Under the pieces are notes generated by a model. That model worked only from the letters and a program-made list of their open reading frames with translations, was not told the DNA's origin and did not search any database. Shown in pieces: positions 53,893 through 62,737 of a stretch of DNA of 64,000 nt (positions within the stretch are counted from its first letter, which is position 1; each line of letters begins with the position of its first letter). The stretch comes from Nostoc sp. TCL26-01. Its GTDB lineage: Bacteria > Cyanobacteriota > Cyanobacteriia > Cyanobacteriales > Nostocaceae. The translations under genes and the position numbers were made by a program. The stretch lies in NCBI RefSeq assembly GCF_013393945.1, contig NZ_CP040297.1, positions 3,054,804 to 3,118,803 of the forward strand, read 5' to 3'.

Positions 53893-54545
53893 AGGTTTAT
53901 ATACTCAGAGAATTTCTTGTCACAAGCTTTATAAAGCAGTTGCATTCACTGTTCGGGTTAATTTACTGACAAAATATTAAAACTTTATAGTTACATAGTT
54001 CCCCGAAATTTCACCAAACTAACAGCAGCAGGTAGCAAGTGGCAATTTTCATGGGCATTTCTAGTCCATAAGGCTAGAAGTTTTGTCAGTAAACTAGGTA
54101 TTACGGGCATTTACGGGTGGTAATTGCCTATCATATCTACACTATGTACTTATATATTTTTATTGTACGCTTCAGGTTGATGATACTAGCACATAAAAAT
54201 AGACTTTATAGAGATTTTTAAGAAGGGGAGTGAGGGAGTGCTGAGTAGTGAGTGGGGGAGTGAGGGAGTGAGAGAGTGCTGTTAGCGGTAGCGGGGCGTT
54301 TAGCCCGTGCTGAGTGGGGGAGTGAAGGGTGTGAACAGTGAACGTTTATTAACTGGTAACTGATCTGGTAGGGATGCAGGGGAGAAGAAGAAATGCTAAT
54401 GACCATTGACCATTGACCATTGACCATTGACCATTGACCATTGACTTTTGACTTTCCTGTAGCAGCATCTTGGCTAATAAGGCATTACAATACATGAAGT
54501 AAATTGCTTTTTCACCTTGGTTGCTGCTTCAGCAAAGATTAGTAT
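53893..54545. other. Gap with simple repeats before lepA
   Basis: No gene. It contains G-rich GGGAGTGAGGGAGTG tracts (54226-54330), tandem TGACCAT heptamers (about 54400-54447) and AT-rich sequence. The lepA promoter should lie in the last 100 bp. Confidence 0.6.
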
Positions 54546-56357
54546 ATGACTGATGTCCCCGCAGTTCGCATTCGCAATTTTTGTATTATTGCTCACATCG
54601 ATCATGGGAAATCTACCTTGGCTGATCGCTTACTGCAAGCCACTGGTACTGTTGATGATCGGCAAATGAAGGAACAGTTTCTAGACAATATGGATCTAGA
54701 ACGGGAGCGCGGTATTACAATTAAGCTGCAAGCGGCCCGGATGAACTATCAGGCAAAAGATGGTCAGCAATATGTATTAAATTTAATTGATACGCCGGGA
54801 CACGTAGATTTTTCCTATGAAGTGTCGCGGAGTTTGGCTGCTTGTGAGGGGGCTTTGTTGGTAGTGGATGCGTCTCAAGGTGTAGAGGCGCAGACTTTGG
54901 CAAATGTCTACTTAGCACTGGAGCATAATTTAGAAATTATCCCTGTTCTTAATAAAATTGACTTACCAGGAGCAGAACCAGACCGAGTTATTGGTGAGAT
55001 TGAAGAAATTATCGGTCTAGATTGCAGTGGGGCAATTCTAGCTTCGGCAAAAGAAGGTATTGGGATTAGTGAGATTCTCGAAGCGATTGTGGAGCGTGTA
55101 CCACCAGCTGCCAACACAGTTGATCAACGTTTACGAGCGTTAATCTTTGATAGCTATTATGACAGCTACAGGGGTGTAATTGTCTATTTCCGGGTGATGG
55201 ATGGGACGGTGAAAAAAGGCGATCGCATCTATTTGATGGCATCCGGGAAAGAATATGATATTGATGAGTTGGGTATCCTCTCTCCCACTCAAAAGCAAGT
55301 TAATGAACTCCACGCTGGGGAAGTGGGTTATTTGGCAGCCTCAATTCGGGCGGTGGCTGATGCGCGGGTGGGTGATACGATTACTTTATCTAGTGCGAAA
55401 GCGACAGCAGCCTTACCAGGGTACACGGAAGCTAACCCAATGGTTTTTTGTGGAATGTTCCCCATTGATGCTGACCAATTTGAAGATTTACGAGAAGCTT
55501 TAGAAAAGCTCAAACTCAATGATGCAGCATTGCAATACGAACCAGAAACTTCTAGTGCTATGGGTTTTGGTTTCCGTTGTGGATTCTTGGGCTTGCTGCA
55601 CATGGAGATTGTTCAAGAACGCTTAGAGCGAGAGTATAATCTGGATCTGATTATTACAGCCCCTTCAGTGGTTTATAAAGTCATCACTGTTAAGGGTGAA
55701 GAACTGTATATTGATAATCCTAGCCATTTACCAGCCCCCAACGAGCGCGAAAGGATTGAGGAACCCTACGTCAAAGTAGAAATGATTACGCCGGAAACCT
55801 TTGTCGGGACGTTGATGGAGTTGTCGCAAAACCGCCGGGGTGTGTTCAAGGATATGAAATATTTGACCCAAGGACGTACCACCTTAACTTATGAGTTACC
55901 TCTGGCGGAAGTTGTGACAGACTTTTTTGACCAGATGAAATCGCGATCGCGTGGTTATGCCAGTATGGAATATCATCTGATTGGCTACCGCGAAAATCCT
56001 TTGGTGAAATTGGATATCATGATTAATGGTGATCCGGTGGATTCCTTAGCGATGATTGTCCACCGTGATAAAGCTTATGGTGTAGGACGTTCAATGGCGG
56101 AAAAACTCAAAGAACTGATTCCCCGTCATCAATTTAAAGTACCCATTCAAGCCTCTATCGGTAGCAAAGTCATCGCTAGTGAACATATTCCCGCTTTAAG
56201 GAAAGATGTACTAGCTAAATGCTACGGTGGTGACATTAGCCGGAAGAAGAAACTGTTGCAGAAACAAGCCAAGGGTAAAAAGCGGATGAAAGCCGTTGGT
56301 ACGGTAGATGTACCGCAGGAAGCTTTTATGGCAGTGCTGCGTTTAGATCAAAGTTGA
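54546..56357 (+). CDS. lepA: Elongation factor 4 (LepA)
   Basis: 603 residues, a translational GTPase that back-translocates or helps ribosome biogenesis under stress. GTPase motifs: [38 protein letters not shown]. Family marks: [20 protein letters not shown] and the LepA-specific C-terminal domain ending with [17 protein letters not shown]. Full length, ATG at 54546. Confidence 0.98.
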   Translation: MTDVPAVRIRNFCIIAHIDHGKSTLADRLLQATGTVDDRQMKEQFLDNMDLERERGITIKLQAARMNYQAKDGQQYVLNLIDTPGHVDFSYEVSRSLAACEGALLVVDASQGVEAQTLANVYLALEHNLEIIPVLNKIDLPGAEPDRVIGEIEEIIGLDCSGAILASAKEGIGISEILEAIVERVPPAANTVDQRLRALIFDSYYDSYRGVIVYFRVMDGTVKKGDRIYLMASGKEYDIDELGILSPTQKQVNELHAGEVGYLAASIRAVADARVGDTITLSSAKATAALPGYTEANPMVFCGMFPIDADQFEDLREALEKLKLNDAALQYEPETSSAMGFGFRCGFLGLLHMEIVQERLEREYNLDLIITAPSVVYKVITVKGEELYIDNPSHLPAPNERERIEEPYVKVEMITPETFVGTLMELSQNRRGVFKDMKYLTQGRTTLTYELPLAEVVTDFFDQMKSRSRGYASMEYHLIGYRENPLVKLDIMINGDPVDSLAMIVHRDKAYGVGRSMAEKLKELIPRHQFKVPIQASIGSKVIASEHIPALRKDVLAKCYGGDISRKKKLLQKQAKGKKRMKAVGTVDVPQEAFMAVLRLDQS

Positions 56358-56384
56358 TGATAGTTTAGATAGCTATAAACTTAG

Positions 56385-56415
56385 AACCTCGGTTTGCTAC
56401 CAAAGCCGGGGTTTT
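56385..56415 (+). terminator. Rho-independent terminator after lepA
   Basis: AACCTCGGTTT (56385-56395) pairs with AAAGCCGGGGTT (56402-56413), with two G-U pairs, then TTT. It lies about 28 bp past the lepA stop. Confidence 0.7.
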
Positions 56416-56852
56416 GTCAATTCCAGGAGTCTAGGATGCTTGTCTGTGTGTTTAATAAATTATTTTTTACCACAGAGGCACAAAGACACAGAGAAAATGC
56501 CTGCCTTACTCCTATATTGAAACCAGAAACGTTATAATTACCTCCTATATAATTTCTGTCACTTTTGATAGTTGCTATTTGAAAGACTGATACTATAAGT
56601 TTTTTAAAATCTGTACTCTAAATTGTGAATTTTACTAAGCTGTGAGGGGTAAGGTACTTCATTTCACTTAAGCTTTGATCAGCTAATGTAAGAAGTTTAA
56701 TCAAGTATCCGCTAATGTACTCAAACCTAATAACTTTTAAAACCTAACATCAAAAAAAATGTAAAAAAATCCAAAAATTTTAGTAAGCAAATTTGCTGCA
56801 AATACCGCCCTCATATTTTTAGATATTGATAAAGCATTGGGGAGTCTAGTTA
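56416..56852. other. AT-rich gap before the glycosyltransferase gene
   Basis: No gene or known repeat seen beyond a CACAGAGGCACAAAGACACAG tract near 56471. Poly-A stretches occur around 56753-56775. Confidence 0.5.
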
Positions 56853-58040
56853 ATGAAGATACTGGTACTGAGTTGGGAGTTTCCACCGAGAATCGTTGGC
56901 GGTATTGCGCGTCATGTGGCTGAATTATACCCCGAACTAGTAAAACTAGGGCATGAAATCCACCTAATTACGGTAGAAGTTGGTCAAGCATCAATGTATG
57001 AAGTGGTGGAGGGTATACATATACATCGAGTACCAGTGTCTCATAGTCATGACTTTTTTCACTGGGTAGTCAATTTCAATCAGAGTATGGGTCATCATGG
57101 TGGCAAGTTAATCAGTGAGGAAGGCTCATTTGACTTAATCCATGCCCATGATTGGTTAGTGGGAGATGCAGCGATCGCTCTCAAGCATACCTTTAAAATT
57201 CCCCTGGTTGCTACCATCCACGCCACTGAATATGGACGCTATAACGGAATTCACAATGATACCCAACGGTATATCCACGGCAAGGAAAGCTTACTGGCTT
57301 ACAATGCTTGGCGGATTATTGTCTGTACAAATTATATGCGCCAAGAGGTAGAGAGAGCGCTCTCAAGTCCGGGGAATAAAATCGATGTCGTTCATAATGG
57401 CATTCGTGCAGAAAAGAAACAACACCATGAAGATTTTCATGCTCAAAATTTTCGTCGCCAATTTGCCCAAGACCATGAGAAGATTGTCTACTATGTGGGG
57501 CGGATGACTTACGAAAAAGGTGTATCAGTTTTACTCAACGCTGCACCGAAAGTGTTGTGGGAGATGGGTGGCTACGTAAAATTTGTGATTGTTGGTGGTG
57601 GTAATACTGACAATCTCAAACGTCAGGCTGGGGATTTGGGAATTTGGGATAAGTGTTACTTTACAGGCTTTCTTTCCGATGAATATTTAGATAAGTTCCA
57701 AACTGTGGCTGACTGTGCTGTATTCCCCAGCCTTTACGAACCCTTTGGCATTGTAGCTTTAGAAAGCTTCGCCTCACGAGTTCCCGTAGTGGTGTCAGAT
57801 ACAGGTGGCTTCCCGGAAGTAGTGCAACATACTAAGACGGGTTTAGTAACTTGGGTAAATAATGCCGATTCTTTGGCTTGGGGAATTTTGGAAGTTTTAA
57901 AAAATCCCGGTTATCGTCAATGGCTAATTGATAACGCCTATGAGGATTTGCAGCGTCGCTTTAGCTGGCCAAAATTAGCCAAACAAACCGAGACAATTTA
58001 TCAACGAGTGGTCAAAGAGCGATCGCAAGTTGTATGGTAA
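56853..58040 (+). CDS. GT4-family glycosyltransferase
   Basis: 395 residues, GT-B fold. N-terminal ILVLSWEFPPRIVGGIARHV is the glycogen-synthase-like donor loop, and the C-terminal nucleotide-sugar motif is FPSLYEPFGIVALESFAS (ExFGxxxxE). YYVGRMTYEKGVSVLLNAAP is also typical. Sugar donor and acceptor cannot be told. Similar to enzymes near the glycogen synthase GlgA group. Confidence 0.92.
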   Translation: MKILVLSWEFPPRIVGGIARHVAELYPELVKLGHEIHLITVEVGQASMYEVVEGIHIHRVPVSHSHDFFHWVVNFNQSMGHHGGKLISEEGSFDLIHAHDWLVGDAAIALKHTFKIPLVATIHATEYGRYNGIHNDTQRYIHGKESLLAYNAWRIIVCTNYMRQEVERALSSPGNKIDVVHNGIRAEKKQHHEDFHAQNFRRQFAQDHEKIVYYVGRMTYEKGVSVLLNAAPKVLWEMGGYVKFVIVGGGNTDNLKRQAGDLGIWDKCYFTGFLSDEYLDKFQTVADCAVFPSLYEPFGIVALESFASRVPVVVSDTGGFPEVVQHTKTGLVTWVNNADSLAWGILEVLKNPGYRQWLIDNAYEDLQRRFSWPKLAKQTETIYQRVVKERSQVVW

Positions 58041-58204
58041 AAAAATGCTGAGTCTGGCTGAGGTTTTCTCAGATGCAGCAGCATCATCAATTATTACCCT
58101 GCATTATTGGGCGTTAACAAACAGTACAAGCCTTGTACGCTGGGAATTACCGCCTGGAGCGTGCGACATTAAGCAATAGTTGCAGCTTGCTCTAGAAGGT
58201 TAGT

Positions 58205-59182
58205 ATGGCACGAGCATTCTCAAATTTAGCAAAGTGGTGGAAGAATTTAATATCCCGAATTACAGCATACCTGAAAGACTTCTTCCAGGGCAACATTGTC
58301 GAAGTTAGTCCTCTGCCCACCTTGGCAGGGCCTGTCTTCAGCTTGGGTGGCGGAGGGCCAGATGTGGAAGCCGCTATCCAGTGGATGATTAACCAAGTTA
58401 GAGGTAGCGCCGCAGTTGATGTTGTCGTAATTCGGACTTATGGTAGTGACGATTACAATCGCCTCATTTATGGTATGAAAGGCGTAAACTCTGTAGAGAC
58501 TTTGATTGTCAGCAATCGTCAAGATGCTAACAGGTATGATATTGTCAACAAAATCCGCAATGCTGAGGTAGTGTTTTTTGCTGGTGGTGACCAATGTCAA
58601 TATATTCGTAGCTGGAAAGATACACAACTAGAGGCGGCTGTACAGTCAGTTTATCAAAGAGGTGGGGCTATTGGTGGTACTAGCGCCGGGTCAATGATTT
58701 TAAGCGATTTTATCTTCGATGCTTGCGCTAGTGAAGAGGCTGTAGAAACAAAAGATATTCTGGAAGATCCTTACTATAATGTCACTTTTACCTACAACTT
58801 TTTTCGCTGGCATCATTTGCAAGGAACTATCATCGATACCCATTTCGACAGCCGTAAACGCATGGGGAGAATTATGGCTTTTGTCGCCCGACAAATTCAA
58901 GACGGTGTTTCTCGCAGTGCTTTGGGGATAGCCATTAGTGAGGAGACATCTGTGGTTGTCGATAAATATGGTCAAGCAAAAGTTATGGGGCGAAATGCAG
59001 CATACTTTGTCTTAGGAGATCATCCCCCAGAAGTATGTAAACCCCGGACACCTTTAACTTACCACGACTACAAAATCTGGCGAGTCACCAATGGTGAAAC
59101 TTTTGATCTGAATAACCCACCCAGCAGGGGTTATTATTTTCGCAGTGTAGTTAGGGGAAGGTTTAATTCCGATCCTTATTGA
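58205..59182 (+). CDS. Cyanophycinase-like S51 family peptidase
   Basis: 325 residues. An N-terminal amphipathic extension (residues 1-35) precedes the S51 fold: VFSLGGGGPDVEAAIQWMIN, VVFFAGGDQCQYI, and the nucleophile Ser160 in GGTSAGSMI. The family hydrolyses beta-aspartyl bonds in cyanophycin. The N-terminal extension and the divergent text compared with CphB suggest one of the second-type cyanophycinase-like proteins; activity on cyanophycin is not certain. Confidence 0.85.
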   Translation: MARAFSNLAKWWKNLISRITAYLKDFFQGNIVEVSPLPTLAGPVFSLGGGGPDVEAAIQWMINQVRGSAAVDVVVIRTYGSDDYNRLIYGMKGVNSVETLIVSNRQDANRYDIVNKIRNAEVVFFAGGDQCQYIRSWKDTQLEAAVQSVYQRGGAIGGTSAGSMILSDFIFDACASEEAVETKDILEDPYYNVTFTYNFFRWHHLQGTIIDTHFDSRKRMGRIMAFVARQIQDGVSRSALGIAISEETSVVVDKYGQAKVMGRNAAYFVLGDHPPEVCKPRTPLTYHDYKIWRVTNGETFDLNNPPSRGYYFRSVVRGRFNSDPY

Positions 59183-59310
59183 AGGATGGGGGGATGGGGG
59201 GAAAGAACCTATACAAGTATTTTCTCCTTGTCCCCTTCTTTCATTTTGAATTGATTTGTCCCCTCGTCCCCTTCCTTGTCCCCTTCTTCCATTTTGAATT
59301 GATGTGTTTT

Positions 59311-60480
59311 CTAGACTAAACTTGCCTGTTGGCGTAAACTTTCAATGGTAGCGATCGCCTGTTTGCTCACTAGATCAATTTCCGCTTCTGTATTAAAGCG
59401 TCCCATTCCAAAGCGAATTGAGGCGTAAGCTAGCTTTTCCGAATGTCCTAAAGCTGTGAGGACGTGGGAAGGTGCGGTTTTGACTGAAGAACAAGCCGAA
59501 CCAGACGAAACAGCCATAATTGACTGTAAGCCTAATAACAGCGCCGTACCATCTACACCTGCAACGCTGATATTCAAGTTTCCTGCTAATCTTTGAGTAG
59601 GATGTCCGTTGAGATGGATTCCAGGAATTTGAGCAAGCTGTTCCCACAATCTTTGTCTAAGCTGAGTTAAACGTATATTTTCAGGGGCTTGTTCTGCTAA
59701 AGCAATTTCTACAGCTTTACCAAAGCCGACAATTTGCGGCGTGTACAAAGTTCCCGAACGCATACCCCGTTCATGTCCACCACCATTTTGTTGGGGTGCA
59801 AGTTGCACCCTGGGGTTACGTCTGCGGACATATAATGCACCAATACCCTTTGGCCCATATACTTTATGAGCTGTCAGAGACATCAAATCTATCTGCATAG
59901 CTTGCACATCCAAGGGGATTTTACCAATAGCTTGAGCAGCATCTGTATGAAAAATTATATGGCGATCGCGGCACATTTCCCCAATTTCTGCTAATGGTTG
60001 CAACACCCCAATTTCATTATTAGCAGCCATCACTGATACTAAAATTGTTTCTGGACGCAAAGCTTTTGCTAATGCTGTTAAATCAATTAATCCATCTGCT
60101 TGAACTGGCAAAATAGTAATCTCAAAACCCAAAGTTTTTAAATACTCACAAGGATCAAGTACTGCATTATGTTCTGTGGCTACAGTAATGATATGTTGAC
60201 CTTTTTGAAAATAAGCTTCAGCCACACCTTTAATGGCTAAATTATTCGCTTCCGTCGCCCCACTAGTAAAGACAATTTCTTCAGGTGTAGCATTAATTGC
60301 CGTTGCTAATATTTCTCGTGCTTGTTTAACAGCCGCCTCTGCTTCCCAACCATAAACATGATTAATACTAGATGGATTGCCAAATTTTTCTGTAAAGTAA
60401 GGTAGCATTGCCGATAACACACGCTCATCCACAGGTGTAGTAGCGTGACAATCTAGATATATAGGACGATTCGACATCAT
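59311..60480 (-). CDS. Cysteine desulfurase (NifS/IscS type)
   Basis: 389 residues, PLP enzyme giving sulfur for Fe-S clusters. IYLDCHATTPVDERVLSAML start, substrate region VATEHNAVLDPC, PLP lysine in SLTAHKVYGPKGIGA, and the sulfur-carrying Cys in VSSGSACSSVK. The ATG overlaps the stop of the upstream gene by one base (TAATG), which suggests coupled translation. Confidence 0.95.
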   Translation of the reverse strand: MMSNRPIYLDCHATTPVDERVLSAMLPYFTEKFGNPSSINHVYGWEAEAAVKQAREILATAINATPEEIVFTSGATEANNLAIKGVAEAYFQKGQHIITVATEHNAVLDPCEYLKTLGFEITILPVQADGLIDLTALAKALRPETILVSVMAANNEIGVLQPLAEIGEMCRDRHIIFHTDAAQAIGKIPLDVQAMQIDLMSLTAHKVYGPKGIGALYVRRRNPRVQLAPQQNGGGHERGMRSGTLYTPQIVGFGKAVEIALAEQAPENIRLTQLRQRLWEQLAQIPGIHLNGHPTQRLAGNLNISVAGVDGTALLLGLQSIMAVSSGSACSSVKTAPSHVLTALGHSEKLAYASIRFGMGRFNTEAEIDLVSKQAIATIESLRQQASLV

Positions 60481-61106
60481 TAGCTTAATATTTGACTGAG
60501 TTTTTTTAATATTCCCAGAACTTTATAGAGTTCATTTTCTCGTTTCCACAGAGTAAATTGATCAGATAAAGCATACTCTAGTTGAGAATTTTTTATTAGT
60601 TTGATAAAAATAAAATCATTGCCATTCATGACTAATCCAAATACAGGTTTATTTTGCTCAGGATTAGCTATCATATAAGTCAGTGCTTGAGGTATAGCTG
60701 CTAATAAAGACCAACTAGACTTTTTAGATCCTATGATTAACAACGATAATTGTTGTTGAACTACTAAAACATCAATTCTCCCTCTAATAATTTTACCTTC
60801 ATCCTCGGTAGAAATTTCTATAGATTGCTCACTTCTGATAAAAAAAGGCTCATCATAAAATCCAGCTAAATCAAGCAAAGGAGATAAAACTACTAACTTA
60901 ACAGTTTCTTCTGATAGGGGAGGATATTTAACTAAACGCAAAAAATTGTTTTTAATCCTATCTAAATCTTGCTTTTCTAAATCTGTAAGTTCTGGTAAGT
61001 TTTCCCCCCATTCTGCAAAAAACGTCTCTTCTTCAGCTAATTGTAAGCCAAATCGTTCTTCTAAATAGGCGATACCAATATTTTGGTCTTGGATAATTGG
61101 AACCAT
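60480..61106 (-). CDS. DUF protein, restriction-type R-subunit-like, intact paralog
   Basis: 208 residues from the ATG at 61106. It starts VPIIQDQNIGIAYLEERFGL and contains LSPLLDLAGFYDEPFFIRSE, IIRGRIDVLVVQQQLSLLII, and GSKKSSWSLLAAIPQALTYM. The R-x-D...(E/G)-x-K pattern resembles PD-(D/E)XK type I R-subunit N-terminal domains, though the expected Glu is Gly here (IIGSKKS), whereas the neighbouring paralog keeps it (IIESKRS), so this copy may be inactive. Overlaps the desulfurase start by one base. Confidence 0.75.
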   Translation of the reverse strand: MVPIIQDQNIGIAYLEERFGLQLAEEETFFAEWGENLPELTDLEKQDLDRIKNNFLRLVKYPPLSEETVKLVVLSPLLDLAGFYDEPFFIRSEQSIEISTEDEGKIIRGRIDVLVVQQQLSLLIIGSKKSSWSLLAAIPQALTYMIANPEQNKPVFGLVMNGNDFIFIKLIKNSQLEYALSDQFTLWKRENELYKVLGILKKLSQILS

Positions 61107-61139
61107 ATTCACCTAGCTACACTCTTAATTATCTAGACA

Positions 61140-61999
61140 TCAATTCAAGATTTTACCTAGATTTCTTAATATTTTTAAAACTGTGTATAACTTGTTTTCA
61201 TTTCTATACAAAGTAAACCTTTCCGACAAGGCATACATAGGTTGGTTTTGTTTATTTAATTTAATAAATTGGAAATCTTCTCCATTCATGACTAATGAAT
61301 ATACAGTAAAATTATCATTAGGATTTGCCAACATATAAGTCAGTGCTTGAGGAATTGCTTTAGCTAGAGAAAAGGTAGACCTTTTAGATTCAATTATGAT
61401 TAGCCACAATTGAGCTTGCAAAACTAATACATCTATTTTACCTTTGATGATTTCTTTAATTTCCGCTTGAAATTCTATAATTATTTCTTCACTAATTTCT
61501 ATACTTTCTTCTGTAGATATATGAAAAGGAGAATGGTAAAAGCCAGCCAAATCTAGCAAGGGGGATAAAACTACTAATTTAACTGCATCTTCTAAAAGAG
61601 GAGAGTTTTCTAGTAGGCTAAGGTAATTACTTTTAACTCTATCTAAATATTGTTTTTCTAATTCAGAAATATCAGTTAAATTCTCAATTGCTTCTCGAAA
61701 GAAATACTGATCATCAGACTTTCGTAATACCAATTCACAAAAATCCTGATACATATAGCTTACTCGTTGGGTATTGTCCGCCCACCGTTAAAACGGTGGT
61801 CTCATAGCTTAAGTCCATTAAAATGGACTCTGATATTCAGTCCTTTTGAGAGGACTTTAGCTATGAGACAGGGATTTACAATCCCTGACGGACTGACGGA
61901 CTCACGTATTTGTATCATTATTAAAGTGAAATGGTATAACGCAAAGTTTTTATTTAAGTAAGCAAATGTAATATTTTGAGCTTGAATAATGGGAATCAT
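61140..61999 (-). pseudogene. Paralogous DUF gene split by a MITE
   Basis: The original start ATG is at 61999 (MIPIIQAQNITFAYLNKNFAL) and the frame is broken at 61936 by a 209-bp MITE. Joining across the MITE with one TAA copy removed gives NFALRKSDDQYFFREAIENL in a single frame, matching the paralog at 60480-61106. The remaining 3' part is an open frame 61754-61140 of 204 residues, starting at an ATG inside the MITE and beginning MYQDFCELVLRKSDD. It keeps the core KGKIDVLVLQ and IIESKRSTFSL, so it may still make a protein with a changed N-terminus. Confidence 0.85.
61728..61936. mobile_element. 209-bp MITE, copy 2, inside a coding gene
   Basis: TACCAATTCAC (61728-61738) and GTGAAATGGTA (61926-61936) are the ends, with TAA on both sides (61725-61727, 61937-61939). 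As far as I can read it is the exact inverse of 17200-17408 and the same length. The gene around it shows the empty site. Confidence 0.92.
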
Positions 62000-62129
62000 A
62001 TTTAATTAAATAGTGAATATATTAGTTATTGTAAGTGAAATTTTTATACTATGGCATACATTGTTAAATTTTGTAAAGCGCAGGAGGATAAAATTGTTGA
62101 CTGCGCTGGTATTTCTTGAAAAAAATAAT
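62000..62129. other. Short AT-rich gap
   Basis: Nothing recognised. It should include the original promoter of the MITE-split gene. Confidence 0.4.
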
Positions 62130-62609
62130 TTAAGTATTTGCTAATTCCTGTAATTTAGCTAACACTGCTTGGGCATGACCTTTAGCTTTGACATTAGGCC
62201 AAGTATAGGCAATAATTTTGTCAGGTGAAATCAAAAAAGTTGACCGAGCTACACCCATATATTCTTTACCCATAAACTTTTTTAAACGCCAAGCACCATA
62301 AGCTTCTATCAGTTGGTGTTCTGGGTCACTTAATAGAGTAATTGATAGGTTATGCTTGTCAATAAATTTGCAGTGCGCTTTGCCTAAATCTGGACTTACG
62401 CCTAAAACTTTTGCTCCCAGTTGACTAAATTGTTGATTTAATTCGGTAAAATCTTTAGCTTCTGTAGTGCAGCCTGGTGTATTATCTTTAGGATAAAAAT
62501 AGATCACAATCCACTGACTATCAAAATCATTGAGGCTAACTAAATTATTATTTTGATCTGGTGTTGAGAAAGCTGGTGCTGGTTGTCCGACTTCAGGAAT
62601 GCTGCTCAT
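62130..62609 (-). CDS. Thioredoxin-dependent peroxiredoxin (BCP/PrxQ)
   Basis: 159 residues, no signal peptide, so cytosolic. Peroxidatic Cys47 in KDNTPGCTTEAKDF. The position five residues later is not Cys; Cys80 (KAHCKFID) could resolve. Reduces H2O2 and lipid peroxides. Related to the exported protein at 45586-46140. Confidence 0.93.
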   Translation of the reverse strand: MSSIPEVGQPAPAFSTPDQNNNLVSLNDFDSQWIVIYFYPKDNTPGCTTEAKDFTELNQQFSQLGAKVLGVSPDLGKAHCKFIDKHNLSITLLSDPEHQLIEAYGAWRLKKFMGKEYMGVARSTFLISPDKIIAYTWPNVKAKGHAQAVLAKLQELANT

Positions 62610-62737
62610 GATATTACTGGGTAAGAATTTTAGGGCAGAAATTTTTTCTAACTCTTAACTTTGTGCCTTTGTGGTTGCATAGATTTATTTTTACTACGGA
62701 GCCACAGAGTTAGGTAAGAGATGAAACATGGTTAAAA

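Noticed and set aside
61767..61961. 63-residue frame inside MITE copy 2 (also in copy 1) as a gene
   Set aside because: Lies within a non-coding mobile repeat full of palindromes; no ribosome site and no known protein pattern.
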